A stretch of 64,000 bases of DNA from Pseudocolwellia sp049933045 (lineage in GTDB: Bacteria; Pseudomonadota; Gammaproteobacteria; Enterobacterales; Alteromonadaceae). The stretch's first letter is position 1. Every line of letters starts with the position of its first letter. Of this stretch, positions 1-8,115 are shown one piece after another. The notes under the pieces are model-generated. The model did no database searches. It saw nothing but the letters and a program-made list of their open reading frames with translations, and had not been told where the DNA came from. A program made the position numbers and the translations under genes. The stretch is from contig NZ_CP187926.1 in the NCBI RefSeq assembly GCF_049933045.1, forward strand, positions 620,001 through 684,000, read 5' to 3'.

Positions 1-1
1 T

Positions 2-1276
2 ACACAAGAAATTAGATTGGTATCACAGTCAGATTCAGACTTATCGTGGATTGTAGGTGGTTACTACAACAAGACGAATGAATTTGCTTTAAGTGAAGAA
101 TACACTCCTAATTATCCTTTTTCAAATCGTGCTGATGATCTAGAATATTTAGAGCTAACAGACGATGAGTCAGTTGAAAAAGCAATCTTTGGTGAGCTAA
201 GTTACCAATTTACAGAGCAGTTTAATGTGACTTTAGGTGCTCGTTTTTATGAGTATGATATTAAAATAGCATCAGCTTCAACTATTCCTTTTATACATGG
301 AGATGAACGTGTTGCATTTGATTCTTTAACATTTAAATCCGATAGTATTCAAGCAGGATCAAGTGACGGCGACGGAAGTTTATTTAAAATTAATGCTAGC
401 TATCAACTTACGCCAGATGTTATGTGGTATGCAACCATCAGTGAGGGTTTTCGTCTAGGTGGTTCTAACGGTATTGCTGCTTGTTCTGGCGATGATCCCA
501 AATTATGTGCATTACCTTATGAATTTTCTTATGAACCAGATACTACAACTAACTATGAGTTAGGTTTCAAGAGTACATGGCTTGAAAATAAATTCCATTT
601 CAATGCAGCAATCTTTAATATTGATTGGGACAAAGCGCAAGTAAGTGGTGCTGCTACTGAAAATGGTGGGTTACCATACACTTCAAACGCTGGTGAAGCG
701 AACAGTAAAGGTGTTGAAATTTCGTCTAGAGCTATTTTCTCAGATAACTTCTCAGCTTTTGCTAGTTATGCTTATGCTAAAGCAGAATTGAAATCAGATG
801 TATTAGGTTTCTTTACACAGCTAGATCCTAGCGACCCTGCTTATCTTGAGTATTCAGTATTAGACGGAGATCGTCTTCCAGGTAGTGCTGAGCACCAATT
901 CTCACTTGGTTTGAATTATTCGCAAGAAGTATTCAACGATAAAATGTTAGATGTTATTTATGGTGTTACAGCACAAAGTGATATTTATTCTTCAGCGGGT
1001 TTACGCTCTGAAGGTGAAAAATTACCGGGTTATGCGATAAGTAATTTGTCAGCGACTATCTCTGATGATGCATGGTCTGCAACCTTATACATTGATAACT
1101 TATTTGATAGATATGCATATTCTGCTTCGCGTAGTTCAGGTCGTGATGCTGGTTTTGCTGAATTCCCAAGTCAAATAAATAACCCTGGTACTATTAATCA
1201 ATATCGTTCATTTTCGCACTATGTTGTACCACCACGTACGATAGGTATTAAAGTTAATTACGCGTTTGATATGTAA
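2..1276 (+). CDS. TonB-dependent receptor, C-terminal part (5' end outside window)
   Basis: This is the beta-barrel half of an outer-membrane TonB-dependent receptor. The frame is open from the first bases of the window, so the plug domain and signal peptide lie upstream. A TTG at 17 is only an internal codon. The text TQEIRLVSQ at the edge, followed by alternating strands, is typical of the start of the barrel in this family. Barrel signatures include YATISEGFRLGG, the NYELGFKSTW segment and a DNLFDRYAY segment near the C-terminus. The substrate cannot be read from the sequence. A strong terminator follows directly. Two more receptors and a TonB operon lie in the same window, but this gene is on its own transcript at its 3' end. 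Confidence 0.9.
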   Translation, partial: TQEIRLVSQSDSDLSWIVGGYYNKTNEFALSEEYTPNYPFSNRADDLEYLELTDDESVEKAIFGELSYQFTEQFNVTLGARFYEYDIKIASASTIPFIHGDERVAFDSLTFKSDSIQAGSSDGDGSLFKINASYQLTPDVMWYATISEGFRLGGSNGIAACSGDDPKLCALPYEFSYEPDTTTNYELGFKSTWLENKFHFNAAIFNIDWDKAQVSGAATENGGLPYTSNAGEANSKGVEISSRAIFSDNFSAFASYAYAKAELKSDVLGFFTQLDPSDPAYLEYSVLDGDRLPGSAEHQFSLGLNYSQEVFNDKMLDVIYGVTAQSDIYSSAGLRSEGEKLPGYAISNLSATISDDAWSATLYIDNLFDRYAYSASRSSGRDAGFAEFPSQINNPGTINQYRSFSHYVVPPRTIGIKVNYAFDM

Positions 1277-1302
1277 TTTACTTTTTTGAAATAGTATTTT
1301 TT

Positions 1303-1338
1303 AAAGCATTCTATTTGTTTAAATAGAATGCTTTTTTA
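1303..1338 (+). terminator. Rho-independent terminator of the receptor gene
   Basis: Perfect 14-bp inverted repeat (1303-1316 with 1321-1334), four-base loop and a T-rich tail, 27 bases after the receptor stop codon. Confidence 0.85.
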
Positions 1339-1417
1339 TTTTAATACATACTATAAATTCATGATTAACAGTACTCTTACTATTAACAGTAATTTCCTAA
1401 ACTATTGATGATTTAAC

Positions 1418-3109
1418 ATGACCCAACGTATTTCACATCTTCATAAGCAAGCATTACAAGCGCTAAATAATAAACACTATCAGCAAGCCCATGGTTTGCT
1501 TATAACTATATTACAGCAAGACAAATGCTTTGCGGATGCCTATTTTCTGCTAGGCATTATTGCGTGTGAACATGGAAATAATGAGAAGGGCATTCAATTA
1601 TTTGAACAAGCTTTAAAAATTGCCGAACATTTTGAATCTATAGATAAAAGTGAAGCTACACAGACAAATAAAGAGCGCAATCAAACGGTAATAAATAAAA
1701 CAGAATACTTAGCCCATCTAGCTAAAGCTTATTCACTGATCATAGAACCGATTAAAGCTAAGCACTATGCCGATTTAACTTATAAAGAGATTAATAAACA
1801 TAGTAGTGCTAGTAGCCAAGATAATACTAATCAATATCACAAAGCCTCTGCATTAACGTTAGACACTTTAGGTGTTGCTTATAGTAAAGTAGGTTTACAT
1901 AACCAAGCCGTTCCACTATTTGAACGAGCAATAGAGCTTGATGGAAATAACCCTAACTACTATTTTAATTTAGGGACTTCACAAGTCTTTATCGGTGACT
2001 TTAAGGGCGCACAACAGTCTCATGAAAAAGTGATCCAGCTCGCTCCATCATTTACTAAATCGTACACAGCATTAAGTGCTTTAGGTAAAGTAAACACAGG
2101 CGCTTATAATTTACCGTCCATGAAGTTATTGTTTGATAAGGTAAGTGAGGCTGATGAAAAATTACATCTTGGTCATGCGATAGCGCGAGAATATGAAGCG
2201 CTTAACGACTATGACAACGCATTTAAATACCTGTCTTTAGCTAAGCAAGCCAAACTTGAATCTATCGATTATAACTTTGCTGATGATCAAGCTATGTTTG
2301 AGAGTTTATTTGAGAGTTTTTCTCATTCAGGTACCTTAGCAACACACCAATCAACAGATAAACAGTCGAGCAATTCAGAAGCCATATTTATTGTTGGTAT
2401 GCCAAGATCGGGTACTACTTTAGTTGAGCGTATCTTGTCTCAGCATTCAGAAGTTACAACCGCAGGTGAGCTTGAGTATTTTTCATTATTAATGAAGAAA
2501 ATGAGCCAAACAACCACTCAAAGAATTCTTGATAAAGAAACTATTGAAGCTGCTCAACAGATAAATTTTGAAGAGTTAGGAAAAGCATATATAGATAAAA
2601 CGCGAGTTCTCACAGGTAGTACCGCAAAATTTATTGATAAAATGCCATTAAATATTTTATATGCTGGCTTTATCTTACAAGCACTGCCTAACGCCAAGAT
2701 TATCTGTTTAGATAGAAGTCCACTCGATACCATCATGAGTAATTTTAGGCAGTTATTTTCAGCTAATTCATATAACTATAATTATGCCTACAATTTAGAA
2801 ACGACGGCTAAATACTATACTTATTTTAAAAAGCTTGCTGATTTTTGGTTAGAAAAATATCCTGATAATTTTTATCAAATTAACTATCAAGACCTTGTTA
2901 ATAACCCTAAATTACATGCTAAGAAACTGGTTGAATTCTGTGAATTAGATTGGCAAGAGGCATGCTTACATATCAATAGTAATGCTGCACCTGTAGCAAC
3001 AGCCAGTGCCATTCAAGTAAGGCAACCTATAAATAATAAATCTATCGATAATTGGAAAAAATACGAACAATATCTCAGTGAAGTAAAAAGTATTATTAAT
3101 AAACCTTAA
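1418..3109 (+). CDS. TPR-repeat sulfotransferase family protein
   Basis: 563 aa. Residues 1 to about 290 are tetratricopeptide repeats (for example ADAYFLLGIIACEHGNNEKG and AVPLFERAIELDGNNPNYYFNLG). The C-terminal half is a sulfotransferase domain with the 5'-phosphosulfate-binding loop GMPRSGTT near residues 327-334 and a later RSPLDTIMSNFRQLF segment typical of the 3'-phosphate site. Such enzymes move sulfate from PAPS to an acceptor. Here the TPR part probably recruits the acceptor, which is unknown. No signal peptide is visible, so it is probably cytoplasmic. It lies between a receptor gene with its own terminator and a lipoprotein/receptor operon. A second, shorter sulfotransferase lies at 16467. 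Family assignment is firm; substrate is unknown. Confidence 0.88.
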   Translation: MTQRISHLHKQALQALNNKHYQQAHGLLITILQQDKCFADAYFLLGIIACEHGNNEKGIQLFEQALKIAEHFESIDKSEATQTNKERNQTVINKTEYLAHLAKAYSLIIEPIKAKHYADLTYKEINKHSSASSQDNTNQYHKASALTLDTLGVAYSKVGLHNQAVPLFERAIELDGNNPNYYFNLGTSQVFIGDFKGAQQSHEKVIQLAPSFTKSYTALSALGKVNTGAYNLPSMKLLFDKVSEADEKLHLGHAIAREYEALNDYDNAFKYLSLAKQAKLESIDYNFADDQAMFESLFESFSHSGTLATHQSTDKQSSNSEAIFIVGMPRSGTTLVERILSQHSEVTTAGELEYFSLLMKKMSQTTTQRILDKETIEAAQQINFEELGKAYIDKTRVLTGSTAKFIDKMPLNILYAGFILQALPNAKIICLDRSPLDTIMSNFRQLFSANSYNYNYAYNLETTAKYYTYFKKLADFWLEKYPDNFYQINYQDLVNNPKLHAKKLVEFCELDWQEACLHINSNAAPVATASAIQVRQPINNKSIDNWKKYEQYLSEVKSIINKP

Positions 3110-3192
3110 ACCTTAAAAGTTTATTCATTTGTAATATTTGACACCTTGAGTGCCTAATTATAACTCTATGTAATTATTGGATATTTACGTCT

Positions 3193-3270
3193 GTGTAATC
3201 TGGCTGTCATCTTTCCTAAATAAAAAATACATATTTCTAAAACATTTCTGTCATTTTCCCCCCGTAGTAT
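3193..3270 (+). promoter_or_regulatory. Pho-box-like promoter of the lipoprotein/receptor operon
   Basis: Seen: GTGTAAT, four bases, then CTGTCAT at 3193-3210, which matches 12 of 14 defined positions of the PhoB repeat pair. Another CTGTCAT lies at 3248-3254, exactly 44 bases (four 11-bp steps) after the first. Ten bases after it is a -10-like TAGTAT at 3265-3270. No good -35 is present, as expected for PhoB-activated promoters. The same half-site, ten-base gap and -10 layout recurs before the genes at 17420 and 51246. PhoB control is an inference; no phoB gene is in the window. Confidence 0.5.
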
Positions 3271-3338
3271 CTCCGCAACTTTAGTTTAAACCTTATTTAA
3301 ACGTTAATTAAAACAATAAATACTGCGGAGCAGAAAAC

Positions 3339-5006
3339 ATGCAAATGAAAACATTATTTCAAGTAAGTGCACTAACAGGTGCGTTAATGCTAGCTGGTTG
3401 TGGTGGAGACATTAACATTCAACCAACTGTAAACGACAACAGTGTTACTACAACCACCACAACAAATACTACTGACACAGACACTGGTACAGATACAACA
3501 ACTAACCCTTGTGCAAGTCGTGGTGATTTACAAGGTGCGTATAACGGTACTGATTGTGAATACAGCGTTTCATTTGCAAGTAAAAATGTTGAAGTTGAAA
3601 ACGATATTGAATTTTCAAAACTAGATAACGACGGCGTACATGTATTAAATGGTGCGCTATTGATTGGTAACGATTGCGATACGACAACGTCTTGTACTAT
3701 TGAAAATGACGGTCCTACATTAACGGTAGAAGCAGGTGCTACTTTAGCATTTACTTCAGGTGAAGCGATTATTCGTATAGCTCGCGGCGCTAAGATTGAT
3801 GCCATAGGTACGTTTGAAGATCCAATCATCTTTACTTCAGCAAACGCTATTGCTCGTCATGATGCTGTTGGTAATGGGGCTCAATTTGCTGATTGGGGCG
3901 GAATTATCATTAACGGTTTTGGGTTAACTAACCAATGTACTAACGCTCAACGCGCAGCAGAAACATGTAACGTTGTAACTGAAGGTGTTACTAGCTACTT
4001 CGGTGGTAACGACAATGCTGACGATAGTGGTTCTATCCAATATGCCAAAATTTGGTATGCAGGTTCAGGTCCTAAAGTAGGTGGTGACGGTGATGATTTA
4101 AACTCACTAACATTAAATGCCGTAGGTTCAGGTTCATCTTTTGACTTCTTACACATTCACCAAGGTTATGATGACGGTATCGAATTTTTCGGTGGTGCTG
4201 CAACTATTAGTCACATCGCTGTAACAGATACTCAAGATGATGCGATTGATATTGATGGTGGTTGGCAAGGTAAAGGTCAGTTTATCTTTGTTAAACATGG
4301 CTCTGTAGAAACTAAATCAGAAGTTGTTATTCCATCTGACGGTACTGACCCAGAAAGAGTGATTGCTGCAGGTTCAGAGATCTACATGGGCAACAACGGT
4401 TTTGAAACTGACGGCGAGAAGAATGGCGGCGCTGACTATGATGAAGCTCCTGCTTCTAATCCAATCATTGCTAACGTAACGGTTATTACTACCGATGAAA
4501 AATCTGTACGTGACCAAAGTGCTTCTCAGGCCATTAAGTTTGACGATGCAATTATGTCTAACTACTACAACACGTTATTCGTAAAAACTGATGGCACAAA
4601 TGGTACTACATGTATCGAGCATTCATCAGACGGTGAGCAAAATGCTGATTCAATTATATTTACTTCTTCAGTAATGGCATGTGTAAATGAATTTAAAGGC
4701 GAGCAAACTTTTATCTCTGGTAAAGAGCCTGCAGCATTAACAGGTACTGCTAAAGCTGATTGGTTTGATAACTTAAGTTCAGGTTCTGTTTCAAGTGAGC
4801 GTATCGCTTCAACTTCATCAGTGTTATCTAATGACTTTGCTACAGATGTTGATTCTGCTGATATCACAGTAACAGCAACAGATGTAACAACAATAGATAG
4901 CTTCTTCGAAGAAGCAACATACATAGGTGCTGTTTCAGATGCTGATACAACATCTAACTGGTACAAGTGGGTTGATGCTGCTGTAACGGCTGCTGACCAA
5001 GATTAA
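3339..5006 (+). CDS. Secreted lipoprotein with beta-helix-like repeats, partner of the next receptor
   Basis: 555 aa. A lipoprotein signal ends in LMLAGCGG (lipobox Cys about residue 21). A Thr/Asp low-complexity linker follows (about residues 37-58), then a domain rich in short beta segments such as GGIIINGFG, IQYAKIWYAGSG and ISHIAVTDTQDDAIDIDGGW, suggesting a right-handed beta-helix or similar solenoid. Eight cysteines fall in four close pairs, so disulfides are likely and the protein is outside the cytoplasm. A GGAG ribosome-binding site lies 8 bases before the ATG at 3339; an in-frame ATG at 3345 is possible. It is followed by an attenuator-like terminator and a TonB-dependent receptor, so it probably acts as the surface substrate-binding or processing partner. 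Function is otherwise unknown. Confidence 0.75.
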   Translation: MQMKTLFQVSALTGALMLAGCGGDINIQPTVNDNSVTTTTTTNTTDTDTGTDTTTNPCASRGDLQGAYNGTDCEYSVSFASKNVEVENDIEFSKLDNDGVHVLNGALLIGNDCDTTTSCTIENDGPTLTVEAGATLAFTSGEAIIRIARGAKIDAIGTFEDPIIFTSANAIARHDAVGNGAQFADWGGIIINGFGLTNQCTNAQRAAETCNVVTEGVTSYFGGNDNADDSGSIQYAKIWYAGSGPKVGGDGDDLNSLTLNAVGSGSSFDFLHIHQGYDDGIEFFGGAATISHIAVTDTQDDAIDIDGGWQGKGQFIFVKHGSVETKSEVVIPSDGTDPERVIAAGSEIYMGNNGFETDGEKNGGADYDEAPASNPIIANVTVITTDEKSVRDQSASQAIKFDDAIMSNYYNTLFVKTDGTNGTTCIEHSSDGEQNADSIIFTSSVMACVNEFKGEQTFISGKEPAALTGTAKADWFDNLSSGSVSSERIASTSSVLSNDFATDVDSADITVTATDVTTIDSFFEEATYIGAVSDADTTSNWYKWVDAAVTAADQD

Positions 5007-5025
5007 TCATTATCTTTTCAATAGC

Positions 5026-5054
5026 AAATAGGCGCTTAACGGCGCCTATTTTTT
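5026..5054 (+). terminator. Intra-operon terminator between lipoprotein and receptor
   Basis: 10-bp inverted repeat (5026-5035 with 5042-5051), six-base loop, then a T run. It lies 20 bases after the lipoprotein stop and 26 before the receptor start. Because no separate promoter is evident, partial readthrough would give more lipoprotein than receptor. Confidence 0.75.
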
Positions 5055-5079
5055 AGATGATTAATTAGGATGAAATAAA

Positions 5080-7785
5080 ATGAATATTCAATATAAACTA
5101 AAAACAATTAGTTTAGCGGTAAGCTTAGGATTAGGTTTAGCAGTAATACCAACATCGTTATTTGCAGAAGAGCAAAATAATGAAATGGAAGAAGTTGTTG
5201 TTAAAGCAAGTCGTTTACAAGGTAGCGCTGCAGCAGTTGTTGAAGAAAGAAGAAATCAAGCCTTTGTGGCAGATATTTTAGGCTCTGAACAAATGTCTAA
5301 AACGGGTGATAGCGATGCTGCATCAGCATTACGACGCGTAACAGGTTTAACATTAGTTGACGGTAAATTTATTTATGTACGTGGTTTAGGTGAGCGTTAT
5401 TCAAGTGCTCGTTTGAACGGAGCCAGTATTCCTAGCCCAGACTTAACACGTAACGTTATTCCTCTTGATATTTTCCCTTCAAGTATCATTGAAAGCTTAT
5501 CGGTTCAAAAAGCCTTTTCTCCATCAATGCCAGCTTCTTTTGGTGGTGGTGCTATTGATATTCGAACGAAAACAGTTCCTCAAAGTTTTACAGGTAGTAT
5601 TGAACTAGGTGTTGGCTACGATAGTGAATCAAGTTCAGGTTACACATACGATCGTAATGGTAGCGGAGTTCCACAAGCTTTAAATGAAGCGATTGTTCAT
5701 TACAAAGGAGACTTTAGTTTACGTAACATCATTCTTACCGATAATTTAGCTGACACAGATACCAGCACAAGAGCTGAACAAGCAGCGGTAATTAATGGTG
5801 ATTTATTAAAGAGCTTACCTAGAAACTTAGTGATGAAAGATGAATCTCTTGATCCGACTTATAACATTAAAGCGAGTTTAGGTAATTCATTTGATGAAAA
5901 CTACTTTGGCGGTAGAGTTGGATTTTTAGCCGCGTTAACTTATGACAAAACCCAAATCAACACGCAAAAAACCTCATCGGTGATCAGCGAAAATTTAGTT
6001 GAAAACTGTAGCTCGGTGTTACTTACACAAGAAGACGTAACAAACTCTTGTTACAACACAACAACATCTTCAGATGTGATGACAGATAACAAACGTTTAA
6101 GTGGTGTATTTAATCTAGGTTACGAGTTAGATAGTCAGCTAGGAAAGCATAAATTATTATGGTCTAACATCTACTTAAAAGATGCCGAAGATGAAACCTC
6201 TGTTAGTGTTATTGAAAGCCCGAACGGAAGTACGATTAATACCATTGCAAGTAACGGTGTCGCTCAACGCGAACATCAATTTACCTATGAAGAGCGTGAG
6301 CTTGAAATCATGCAATTTATTGGTGAACATACTTTTCTTGATTACGGGGGCTTAGGGTTTGATTGGCAATACACAGATTCGGAAGCAACCACTGAAGTAC
6401 CTACAGATATTGAATACAAGTTTATCGATCGTTATGTTGATAGTGAGTATGTTAGCTCTTCAATAACAGGTGATGACAACCGTATTGTAGCGTCATATTT
6501 AGACTTACAAGACAACGTAACATCATATAGCGGTAACTTAACTTTACCTATTTACTTAACCGACCTTGAGTTGGAATTTAAACTCGGTTACGACTTTGCT
6601 GATAAAGGTCGTTATTACACCACATCTAGCTTTGGTGTAAATAACGATACTGGCGTTACTATCCCTGTAAGTACTGGTGAAGATAATATACTGTCAGCAA
6701 CCGGTTATTTAACTGATGACCTTATTGATAATAATAGTATTTTCATTGATTTTAATGAGCCTTCAGCTCCAGATGCTGACGATTATCTTGCGGGTCAGAA
6801 AATTGATGCGGGTTATGGTGCTTTTGATATTTTTTATAAAAACATTTGGCGTGTAAGTGGTGGCATAAGATGGGAAGGTTTTAAGCAGGTCTCAATTGCC
6901 ACCTCAAGCTTAATCTTTAATGGTGATGACCTAAATATTTTCTTCTCAGAAGATAAAATTGCAGAAGGAACTATTCAAGAAGATGATTACTTTTCATCAC
7001 TCGCGCTTACTTATATGGGCAGTGAAGATTATCAATTACGCTTAAGTTATGGTGAAACAGTTATACGCCCAGACTTAAGAGAAGTAGTACCTGTAGCGTA
7101 TTTTGATCCATTAACCGATATTCGTACGGTAGGGCGTGTCGATTTAGAAAGTAGCCCAATTACTCATTACGATGCTCGTTATGAATCTTACGGTCAAAAT
7201 GGTGATAACTATTCAATAGGGCTTTTTTATAAAGACATCGAAAAACCTATCGAATCAATATTATCCGTAGGTGACCAAGATTATAGTTTAGGTTTTGTGA
7301 ATGGTGAAACAGCTAAAGTATATGGCATTGAAGCTGAATGGTTGTATGATCTTTCTTGGATGAGTGATGGGTTCTTTACTTCAGGTAACATTACGTTAAG
7401 TGATTCTGAAGTTGAAATTGACCCTGCTTTAGCAGGTAACTTAACCAATGCAACTAAACGTATGAGCGGGCATTCACAGTACGTCGCTAACTTACAAATG
7501 AGCTACGATTCAGCTAATGGTCTGCACAGTAGTTCATTAGTGTATAACGTATTTGGTGAGCGTATTCTTGCTTCAGGTGTTAGTGGTTCAGACGATGCTT
7601 ACGAGCAACCGTTTCATTCATTAGATTTAGTTTATACCTACTATCCAGACTTTAATTCTAAAATTAAGCTGAAGGTTAAAAATTTATTCGATGAAGATCA
7701 AGAAGTCACACAGTCTGATATCGTGGTTCGCTCAAAAGCTATTGGTGTCAATGTAAGTTTAAGTTATACCTACGAGTTTGAATAA
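5080..7785 (+). CDS. TonB-dependent outer-membrane receptor
   Basis: 901 aa with a cleavable signal peptide (residues 1 to about 29, ending SLFAEE). The plug domain has SDAASALRRVTGLTLVDGKF, a VRGLGERYSSARLNG segment and a GGGAIDIRTK motif. A long beta-barrel follows and the protein ends in LSYTYEFE. AGGA precedes the ATG by about 10 bases. The plug sequence with RNVIPLDIFPSSIIESL is the type often found beside beta-helix lipoproteins. It sits directly downstream of such a lipoprotein, so the two probably form a surface capture and import unit. The Pho-box-like promoter upstream suggests a phosphorus compound as ligand, but the sequence alone cannot show this. Confidence 0.9.
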   Translation: MNIQYKLKTISLAVSLGLGLAVIPTSLFAEEQNNEMEEVVVKASRLQGSAAAVVEERRNQAFVADILGSEQMSKTGDSDAASALRRVTGLTLVDGKFIYVRGLGERYSSARLNGASIPSPDLTRNVIPLDIFPSSIIESLSVQKAFSPSMPASFGGGAIDIRTKTVPQSFTGSIELGVGYDSESSSGYTYDRNGSGVPQALNEAIVHYKGDFSLRNIILTDNLADTDTSTRAEQAAVINGDLLKSLPRNLVMKDESLDPTYNIKASLGNSFDENYFGGRVGFLAALTYDKTQINTQKTSSVISENLVENCSSVLLTQEDVTNSCYNTTTSSDVMTDNKRLSGVFNLGYELDSQLGKHKLLWSNIYLKDAEDETSVSVIESPNGSTINTIASNGVAQREHQFTYEERELEIMQFIGEHTFLDYGGLGFDWQYTDSEATTEVPTDIEYKFIDRYVDSEYVSSSITGDDNRIVASYLDLQDNVTSYSGNLTLPIYLTDLELEFKLGYDFADKGRYYTTSSFGVNNDTGVTIPVSTGEDNILSATGYLTDDLIDNNSIFIDFNEPSAPDADDYLAGQKIDAGYGAFDIFYKNIWRVSGGIRWEGFKQVSIATSSLIFNGDDLNIFFSEDKIAEGTIQEDDYFSSLALTYMGSEDYQLRLSYGETVIRPDLREVVPVAYFDPLTDIRTVGRVDLESSPITHYDARYESYGQNGDNYSIGLFYKDIEKPIESILSVGDQDYSLGFVNGETAKVYGIEAEWLYDLSWMSDGFFTSGNITLSDSEVEIDPALAGNLTNATKRMSGHSQYVANLQMSYDSANGLHSSSLVYNVFGERILASGVSGSDDAYEQPFHSLDLVYTYYPDFNSKIKLKVKNLFDEDQEVTQSDIVVRSKAIGVNVSLSYTYEFE

Positions 7786-7830
7786 TTAGGTATTCTAAAT
7801 TCAAACTTTAATTTACTTTAAAAATTAATA

Positions 7831-7867
7831 AAAGGTCGCTTCATTTATTTGAAGTGACCTTTTTTAT
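7831..7867 (+). terminator. Terminator of the lipoprotein/receptor operon
   Basis: 13-bp stem with one G-T pair (7831-7843 with 7850-7862) and a T tail, 46 bases after the receptor stop. Confidence 0.85.
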
Positions 7868-8115
7868 TGTGTGCTTTTCAGCAGTTTTCATTTGAAACCT
7901 CCATTCATTGCTGTTTATACTTATCTTTTTTACTACTTATCCCTAGTTTAGGTGACTTAATATCTAAAAATAATTATCACTAAGGATAAAGTTGGTGTAT
8001 AAATTAAAAAAGACTATGATTAGTTAATCCACTAATTTATTTACACTATTTTCGTTTAGGTGATGTTATCAGCCAGAATATTTCTAAGGATAGAAAGTCT
8101 CATACTCATTACTTT
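7868..8115. other. Intergenic region, no gene seen
   Basis: AT-rich spacer between the receptor terminator and the propeller-GGDEF-EAL gene. The frame of the downstream gene is open from 8020, but there is no ATG in it before 8116. No convincing Fur box or other operator was found. Confidence 0.5.

Noticed and set aside
3419..3829. 136-codon minus-strand ORF within the lipoprotein gene
   Set aside because: Antisense to the Thr/Asp linker; repeat composition explains the open frame.
7921..7990. Possible Fur box near AATAATTATCAC
   Set aside because: Only a half-site resemblance; no full 19-bp Fur palindrome before any receptor.
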